DNA of 5,902 nt from Acidobacteriota bacterium (GTDB taxonomy: Bacteria; Acidobacteriota; Thermoanaerobaculia; Multivoradales; JAHEKO01), in contig JAUWSP010000195.1 of the NCBI GenBank assembly GCA_030610025.1, positions 1 through 5,902 on the forward strand, written 5' to 3'. Positions 1 to 4,603 of the stretch are shown piece after piece (position 1 is the first letter of the stretch; each line of letters starts with the position of its first letter). The translations under genes were made by a program, and so were the position numbers. The notes beneath the pieces were generated by a model. It was not told the DNA's origin, made no database searches, and was given only the letters and a program-made list of their open reading frames with translations.

Positions 1-12
1 GCGTGGCCAACA

Positions 13-459
13 GTGAGTGCAACTCGGGAAAGGAGTACAGTCATCAGCAACACAATTTTCGTCGGTAACCTGAATTACGAAACCACAGAATCGGAGCTCG
101 AGGGCCTCTTCTCTGAAGTCGGTGAGGTCAAGAATGTTCACGTCCCGGCCGACCGGATGACGGGACGTCCCCGAGGCTTCGCCTTCGTAGAGTTCGCCGA
201 TGGCGCTGCTGCGCAGGAGGCCGTTTCCCGATTCGACCAACATGAACTGGGAGGCCGCAAACTCCGCATCAACGAGGCGGAGGATCGCGCCAAGCGTTCG
301 CCCGGTGGCTCGGCGCCCTACAACTCGGGACCGTCGTACGGCGGTGGCGGTGGCGGTGGCGGCGGCGGTGGTGGTGGTGGCGGCGGCGGTGCCAAAGGCA
401 AGGCCGGCCGGCCGAAAGGCAGCCGTCGAGGCATGCGCGGCAAGAAGCGCAGCCTCTAG
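13..459 (+). CDS. RRM-domain RNA-binding protein with poly-Gly linker and basic tail
   Basis: Small single-RRM protein, probably a cytoplasmic single-stranded RNA binder of the bacterial/cyanobacterial Rbp type. Counted from the GTG at 13 (148 aa), RNP2 is IFVGNL at residues 15-20 and RNP1 is RGFAFVEF at 54-61. The DRMTGRPRGF stretch before RNP1 is typical of bacterial RRM proteins. The RRM spans about residues 13-90. A Ser/Pro/Gly/Tyr-rich linker follows, then 17 consecutive glycines (110-126), then a 22-residue tail with ten Lys/Arg, including GRPKGSRRG (132-140), which resembles an AT-hook core. The start is uncertain. GTG 13 is the only standard in-frame start visible and has no Shine-Dalgarno site before it. 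AAGGAG at 30-35 instead lies 7 nt before an in-frame ATC at 43, which would give the usual MSNTIFVGNL beginning. The frame is also open to the left edge. The RNA targets cannot be read from the sequence; cold or stress RNA chaperone activity is only a family-based guess. Confidence 0.93.
   Translation: MSATRERSTVISNTIFVGNLNYETTESELEGLFSEVGEVKNVHVPADRMTGRPRGFAFVEFADGAAAQEAVSRFDQHELGGRKLRINEAEDRAKRSPGGSAPYNSGPSYGGGGGGGGGGGGGGGGGAKGKAGRPKGSRRGMRGKKRSL
30..35 (+). promoter_or_regulatory. Shine-Dalgarno AAGGAG pointing to an ATC codon
   Basis: AAGGAG (part of AAAGGAG, 29-35) is followed by 7 nt and then ATC at 43-45, in frame with the RRM protein. No ATG, GTG or TTG lies at that distance in any frame. 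The site lies inside the reading frame if translation starts at GTG 13, so it decides between the two start models. Confidence 0.55.
340..390 (+). repeat. (GGN)17 trinucleotide tract encoding poly-Gly
   Basis: Seventeen consecutive GGC/GGT codons encode an uninterrupted glycine run between the RRM and the basic tail. The mix of GGC and GGT shows it is not a single pure unit. It is still prone to slippage and its length may vary between strains. The run of GG pairs could form two-tetrad G-quadruplexes in the coding strand or the mRNA. Confidence 0.9.
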
Positions 460-490
460 TCCCTATCGACAAGGACCCACGACCCAAAAC

Positions 491-514
491 TCCAGGCCGG
501 GATCCCGGCCTGGA
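491..514. terminator. Perfect 24-bp palindrome, likely bidirectional terminator
   Basis: The sequence is perfectly self-complementary over 24 bp, with GGGATCCC at its centre. As RNA it would form a 10-bp, very GC-rich stem (TCCAGGCCGG with CCGGCCTGGA) and a GATC loop. It lies between the convergent RRM and permease genes, 31 nt after the RRM stop and directly next to the permease stop. In the permease direction it is followed by GTTTTGGG, a short T run. In the RRM direction there is only TCAGTTCTC, so a classic U-tract is weak on that side. A palindromic protein-binding site is the alternative. Confidence 0.65.
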
Positions 515-3046
515 TCAGTTCTCGCTTCGCAGGGCTGCGACGGGATCGACCCTGGCAGCCCGCAAGGCCGGAAAGAAAGCACCCAAAAGACCGATCAGCA
601 GGACGAAGGCCGTGCCTCCGACCAGGATGATCGGGTCGGCTGGGTTGACGGCGTAGAGCAGACTTTCGATCAGCTTTCCGGAGGCCAGGATCACCACCAG
701 GCCCACCGCGGCTCCGATACCCAACAAGCGCATCGAATAGCCGAATACCAGGCGCAACACTCTCGGTTGGTCAGCACCCAGCGCCATACGGACACCGATC
801 TCGTGCCGTCGCTGGGTCACGAAGGTCGACATCATCCCGAAGACTCCCATCGCTACCAGAACGAGCCCGACGCCGCTGAAAACCGCAATCAGAAGGGTGT
901 TGAATCGTCGCCGAACGGTTACCGAAGCGAGGACTTCGTCGTAGGTTTGAATCTCCGACACTGACTGCTCCGGTGCCAAGGCACGGATCTCCTCTCTCAA
1001 GACTCCACGCAGACCGTCCGCAGCCACGTCGGATCGAAGGATGAGAAACTGTCTCTCGGCCCAGAAACCCCATCCCGCCCAATAGGCGGGATGAGGACCA
1101 AACGGCAGGTAATACTCAGCCAGAACGGGGCGCTCCGCTCCCCACTGTCGAACATCACCGACCACCCCGACAACCGTGATCCACTGAGGGTCGTCATCCA
1201 TGGCGAAGCGCTTGCCGATGGGATCGGTCTCGGGCCAGGCCAGCTCCGCAAAGGTCTCGTTGACGACTGCCGCCGCCGACTCCGACCCCAGGTCCTGCTC
1301 TTCCAGGAGCCTTCCCTGGACCAAGCCGATAGCCATCGACCGAAAGTACCCGGGAGTCACGAAAGACCGCTCTGCCATAGGCCCCCGCTCGTTCTCCCAA
1401 TCGCCTTCCCGACCCTCGATGGCGATATTGCCATTGGTGCCCCCAAGCAGAGGCAACTTGCTCGTCGTACCGGCCAACTCCACACCGGGCAGCGACCTGA
1501 TCCGTGGGGCCACTTCACGCAGGAAGGCGAGCACCTTCTCAGCGCTGTCATAGCTTGGCCCAGCAAGATGCAGGGGAACCACGATGACCCCGGTCGGGTC
1601 GAAGCCATGGTCGGAGCGCTGCAGCTTCGAGTAGCTGACGAGCATAAGAGCGGCTCCGTTGGCCAAGATCAAAGTCAATGCAAGCTGCACGATGATGAGA
1701 GCTCGATAGACAAGGGCGCGACGTGGACTGGCAAAGAGGCTGCCCCGGCCCTGATTGAGTGACTTGGCCAGCTGAATTCTGGAGGAGCCGAGGGCCGGCA
1801 GGACGCCGAGAAGCACGGCCAAGATCAGTGACAAGAGGGAGACGAGGATCAGAGTGCCGGTCTGGATTCCGAAGTCGGCACTGCCGGAAGGAGTTCGAGG
1901 CACCAGGAATCTCAATCCGTCGAGAGCCCACCAGGCAATTGCGGCCCCCAGAGCTCCTCCCAGAACTGCCAGAGGTAGGTACTCCGCCAGGAGCTGCAGC
2001 ACCAGCCGTCCACGGTCGGCTCCGAGACTGAATCGGACGGCCAGCTCGTTCTCCCTCGAGGCGGCCTTGGCGAGCATCAGACCACCAACGTTGGCGCAAG
2101 CGATCAGCAGTACGCAGATCGCCGCCACCATGAGCATCAGAAGGTGATTCCCCGTCCGACCCACCATCTCCGAGTGCAGCCCTGCGACCCGAGCGCTATG
2201 CCCCTTGTTGGTAGTCGGGTAGGCGGCTTCGAGATTCGCAGCAATACCCTCCAACTCGGCCTGGGCACTCTCCAGGGTCGATCCGTCACCAAGGCGCGCG
2301 ATGGCAGAGTACTGGTGACTGTCACGCTTTTCGAGCGAAGAGCTCAGGGTCAGCGGCAAGAGCATCTCAATGTCACGATCTCTAGTCCAGGGCGTCATCA
2401 GCTTGAAATCTGCCGGCATGACACCGACGACGATAGAGGTCACCCCATTGACCTGAACCGGTTTGCCGATGACGTCCTGCGAGCTCCCGAAGCTCCTTTG
2501 CCACAAGCCATGACTGAGGATTGCTACCGGCTCGGCACCTTCCCTTTCATCTCCGGGCACGAACCGACGACCCAGTGCGGGCGCGACTCCAAGCACATCG
2601 AACAGCCCGGAGGTGACCCTGCAGCCACCGAGTCGAACCGGCTCGTCGCCGCCAGTGATAGTGAAGTAGTAGGCCCAAACTGCAGCCATCGAATCGAAGG
2701 ACCGGGACTGCCCTTCGAAGTCCAGGAAATTGGGACCGGAAAAGGGAACATTCTTGTACTCTCTCTCGGTCTCCCAGATCATGACCACACGGTCCGGCTC
2801 TGGATAGGGCATCGGCGTCAATAGGACCGCATCGATCAAGCTGAAGACGACCGTGGTCGCACCGATTCCGAGGGCCAGCAGAACCACTACCCCGGCTGCA
2901 AACAGGGGTTGGCGCACGATGAAACGCAGGCCATGCCGTATGTCGCCAAGCAGACTCTCTACCGAGAGACCCGACCGAGACCCTGGCTCAGACGGAGCAG
3001 AATGGATCCGACGATCTTGGCTCGTGGATTGCTGAAGCCCGGTCAT
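515..3046 (-). CDS. ADOP-type FtsX/MacB-like permease (no ATPase domain)
   Basis: Inner-membrane permease of 843 aa with the duplicated FtsX layout of the acidobacterial duplicated orphan permease family. A cytoplasmic N-terminus leads to a DIRHGLRF-type helix (35-42) and TM1 (about 48-76, with the family-typical LALGIGA and AVLLTPMPYPEPDRV). A MacB-like periplasmic domain covers about 80-290, followed by TM2-TM4 near 302-326, 350-373 and 397-418. The second half repeats this: TM5 447-470, a periplasmic domain about 485-710, then TM6-TM8 near 716-740, 770-790 and 804-826. The duplication shows in RENELAVRFSLGADRGR (331-347) and RRHEIGVRMALGADQPR (746-762). The ending ALRAARVDPVAALRSEN is also typical. 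ATG 3046 is chosen because AAGGAG lies 6 nt before it; a TTG start 35 codons upstream adds no recognisable sequence. There is no Walker A or other ATPase motif and no ATPase gene in the window. By analogy with MacB it may couple to a separate ATPase for export or envelope mechanics. The substrate is unknown. Confidence 0.95.
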   Translation of the reverse strand: MTGLQQSTSQDRRIHSAPSEPGSRSGLSVESLLGDIRHGLRFIVRQPLFAAGVVVLLALGIGATTVVFSLIDAVLLTPMPYPEPDRVVMIWETEREYKNVPFSGPNFLDFEGQSRSFDSMAAVWAYYFTITGGDEPVRLGGCRVTSGLFDVLGVAPALGRRFVPGDEREGAEPVAILSHGLWQRSFGSSQDVIGKPVQVNGVTSIVVGVMPADFKLMTPWTRDRDIEMLLPLTLSSSLEKRDSHQYSAIARLGDGSTLESAQAELEGIAANLEAAYPTTNKGHSARVAGLHSEMVGRTGNHLLMLMVAAICVLLIACANVGGLMLAKAASRENELAVRFSLGADRGRLVLQLLAEYLPLAVLGGALGAAIAWWALDGLRFLVPRTPSGSADFGIQTGTLILVSLLSLILAVLLGVLPALGSSRIQLAKSLNQGRGSLFASPRRALVYRALIIVQLALTLILANGAALMLVSYSKLQRSDHGFDPTGVIVVPLHLAGPSYDSAEKVLAFLREVAPRIRSLPGVELAGTTSKLPLLGGTNGNIAIEGREGDWENERGPMAERSFVTPGYFRSMAIGLVQGRLLEEQDLGSESAAAVVNETFAELAWPETDPIGKRFAMDDDPQWITVVGVVGDVRQWGAERPVLAEYYLPFGPHPAYWAGWGFWAERQFLILRSDVAADGLRGVLREEIRALAPEQSVSEIQTYDEVLASVTVRRRFNTLLIAVFSGVGLVLVAMGVFGMMSTFVTQRRHEIGVRMALGADQPRVLRLVFGYSMRLLGIGAAVGLVVILASGKLIESLLYAVNPADPIILVGGTAFVLLIGLLGAFFPALRAARVDPVAALRSEN

Positions 3047-3052
3047 GTCTCT

Positions 3053-3058
3053 CTCCTT
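3053..3058 (-). promoter_or_regulatory. Shine-Dalgarno of the permease gene
   Basis: On the minus strand AAGGAG is followed by the 6-nt spacer AGAGAC and then ATG at 3046. This good match fixes the permease start and rules out the longer reading frame that begins at TTG 3151. Confidence 0.85.
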
Positions 3059-3265
3059 ATCCCAGATACTGTGTACCTTTAAGCAAGAGGCATACCCAAC
3101 CTGGAACCCAAGAAGACCTGCACGAATGCGCACCCAGTACCAGGTGTACAAGCCAGCCGTGTCCGGACCCGGGAAGTCGACGTCCGAAAGCGAACAATCG
3201 GCTTGGTACTACAATTGATCTCTGTTTTACAGTGAGCTGGAGCTCGAGCGCCCATCGAGGGACAT

Positions 3266-3272
3266 AGGGGAG
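3266..3272 (+). promoter_or_regulatory. Shine-Dalgarno of the crystallin gene (GTG start)
   Basis: AGGGGAG is followed by an 8-nt spacer and GTG at 3281. This supports the GTG start, which also places a complete signal peptide at the N-terminus. Confidence 0.75.
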
Positions 3273-3280
3273 ATCCTAGA

Positions 3281-3364
3281 GTGCGACATTTGCTGGTCCT
3301 TGGACGAACAAGCCTTCTGCTGTTGCCCTGCCTCGCCTTGTTCTTGGCTTCTACCGCCAGCGCC
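3281..3364 (+). other. Sec signal peptide of the crystallin protein
   Basis: Residues 1-28 have a short basic n-region (MRH, with R9), a leucine-rich hydrophobic core (L12-A23) and an ASA cleavage site before Q29. Cys17 is not in a lipobox that would precede the mature start, so signal peptidase I is more likely than lipoprotein processing. Confidence 0.88.
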
Positions 3365-4603
3365 CAATACGAGAGCCGGCCTGGACGCGGCGTCACGCTC
3401 TACCGTGACCTCGGATTCTCCGGCACCAGCCAGACCTTCTCCGAAGATGTCTCCGATTTGAGAGGCTCTTATATCGGCAATGACACAGCCACCTCCGTGA
3501 GGGTCAGCTCAGGCTGCCGAGTCAGGCTCTACGCCGACGCCAACTTCCGGGGTAGCTATATAGACGTGAACCGCGATATCTCGGATCTGAGAGGCTCGCA
3601 GGTCGGCAACGACACGGTCACTTCCATACAGGTGCGCTGCGATGGGAATGGGGACGACTGGAACAGTGGTGGCGGGGGATGGAATGGCGGCAGCACCGCC
3701 AGCGGTGTGACGCTCTTTCGAGATCTCGACTTCTCCGGCAGGCGTCAAACGTTCTCCAGCGATATCTCCGATCTGCGGGGCTCCTACGTCGGCAACGACA
3801 CCGCTACTTCTGTGCGGGTCGATCGGGGCTGTAGCGCCAGGCTCTACGCCGACGCCAACTTCCAAGGTGCTCACGTCGAGGTGGAAAGGGAGATCTCGGA
3901 TCTTCGGCGTTCGCCGGTCGGCAACGACACGGTCACTTCCATGCAGGTGCGCTGCGATGGGAATGGGGACGACTGGAACAGTGGTGGCGGGGAGTGGGAT
4001 GGGGGCAACACTACCTCCGGTGTCACGCTCTATCGGGATCTCCACTTCTCCGGCAGGCGTCAGACCGTCACCCAAGATATCTCCGATCTGCGGGGCTCCT
4101 ACGTTGGCAATGACGCGGTAACCTCCGTGCGGGTCGATCGGGGCTGTCGCGCCAGGCTCTACGCCGACGCCAACTTCCAAGGTGCCCACGTCGAACTGGA
4201 ACGGGATCTCTCGGACCTGCGGGGTTCGCCGGTCGGCAACGACACGGTCACCTCCGTGCAGGTGCGCTGCGATGGGAGCGGGGGCGGCTGGGACAGCGGG
4301 GGCGGGGGATGGAACGATGGCGATTCGAACTGGAGCTCCAGCAATCGGATCACGCTCTACGAAGATGCAAACTTCCGCGGTACAGCCTATTCTTTCGATG
4401 CAGACGTGGGCGATCTACGTTCGGCGTTCGGCGCTAACGACGCAGCGAGCTCGGTTCGAGTTGCCGCGGGATGCACAGTGCGCTTGTATCAGGACACCCA
4501 GTTTCGGGGGGACTACACTGAGTCCAGCCGGGACATCTCCGATCTGAGGAGCTCTCGGGTAGGCAACGACAGCGCCAGCTCTATTCAAGTTCGTTGCCGG
4601 TAG
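3281..4603 (+). CDS. Secreted four-domain beta/gamma-crystallin-like calcium-binding protein
   Basis: Exported protein of 440 aa built from eight Greek-key motifs. Residues 1-28 are a signal peptide. Four domains follow, each of two motifs: about 37-120, 142-225, 247-330 and 357-439. Gly/Trp/Asp-rich linkers lie at 121-141, 226-246 and 331-355. Each motif has a T/R-L-Y/F start, an aromatic-x-G turn, a D-L-R segment and a match to the microbial calcium signature (N/D)(N/D)xx(S/T)S. These are at 67-72, 110-115, 172-177, 215-220, 277-282, 320-325, 386-391 and 429-434 (NDTATS, NDTVTS, NDAVTS, NDAASS, NDSASS variants). The mature protein has exactly eight cysteines, two per domain, always 41 apart (79/120, 184/225, 289/330, 398/439), suggesting one disulfide per domain. 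The family usually binds Ca2+ for stability. Here a structural, matrix or surface role outside the cytoplasm is inferred; no catalytic motif is seen. The gene starts with GTG after a good Shine-Dalgarno site. It diverges from the permease gene and overlaps the GRE gene tail-to-tail. Confidence 0.93.
   Translation: MRHLLVLGRTSLLLLPCLALFLASTASAQYESRPGRGVTLYRDLGFSGTSQTFSEDVSDLRGSYIGNDTATSVRVSSGCRVRLYADANFRGSYIDVNRDISDLRGSQVGNDTVTSIQVRCDGNGDDWNSGGGGWNGGSTASGVTLFRDLDFSGRRQTFSSDISDLRGSYVGNDTATSVRVDRGCSARLYADANFQGAHVEVEREISDLRRSPVGNDTVTSMQVRCDGNGDDWNSGGGEWDGGNTTSGVTLYRDLHFSGRRQTVTQDISDLRGSYVGNDAVTSVRVDRGCRARLYADANFQGAHVELERDLSDLRGSPVGNDTVTSVQVRCDGSGGGWDSGGGGWNDGDSNWSSSNRITLYEDANFRGTAYSFDADVGDLRSAFGANDAASSVRVAAGCTVRLYQDTQFRGDYTESSRDISDLRSSRVGNDSASSIQVRCR
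3389..4333 (+). repeat. Three 315-bp tandem repeats encoding crystallin domains 1-3 plus linkers
   Basis: The period is exactly 105 codons: units start near 3389, 3704 and 4019. Identity is very high in places: 3601-3677 and 3916-3992 differ by one base over 77 bp. Units 2 and 3 share long near-identical stretches around the GACGCCAACTTCCAAGGTGC and TCTCCGATCTGCGGGGCTCC segments. Unit 3 begins to differ in its linker near 4308. The fourth domain (about 4349-4597) has the same protein fold but has lost this close DNA identity. This indicates recent duplication or gene conversion among units 1-3. Confidence 0.9.

Larger units (their letters stand above)
3047..3280. promoter_or_regulatory. Divergent upstream region of permease and crystallin genes
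   Basis: This 234-bp gap separates two genes transcribed away from each other, so it should hold both promoters. In the crystallin direction TACAAT at 3210-3215 matches the -10 consensus at five of six positions, about 65 nt before the start codon, but no good -35 box lies 16-18 bp upstream of it. In the permease direction no convincing -35/-10 pair was found. No riboswitch, small gene or strong hairpin was recognised. Confidence 0.35.

Noticed and set aside
269..487. Minus-strand frame with a His/Arg-rich stretch
   Set aside because: The His/Arg run is simply the reverse reading of the GGN tract in the RRM gene.
200..964. 254-codon plus-strand reading frame across the RRM gene end and permease 3' end
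   Set aside because: It is out of frame with the RRM gene and antisense to the permease, has Ala/Val and Gln/Arg-rich low-complexity content and no domain; it is a composition shadow.
1091..1762. 223-codon plus-strand frame antisense to the permease
   Set aside because: The permease frame has clear domain and motif content over the same bases; this frame has none.
2144..2824. 226-codon plus-strand frame antisense to the permease
   Set aside because: No recognisable motif and fully inside the coding region of the permease's first periplasmic domain.
3047..3151. 35-residue N-terminal extension of the permease from TTG 3151
   Set aside because: No family-like sequence in the extension, and ATG 3046 has a perfect AAGGAG at 6 nt spacing.
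3509..4189. 226-codon minus-strand frame with internal repeats antisense to the crystallin gene
   Set aside because: Its repeats mirror the 315-bp DNA repeat; the plus frame has signal peptide, fold motifs and Shine-Dalgarno site.
3389..4333. CRISPR-like array suggested by regular repeats
   Set aside because: The 315-bp period is a multiple of three, keeps the reading frame and encodes protein domains; there are no short repeats with unique spacers.
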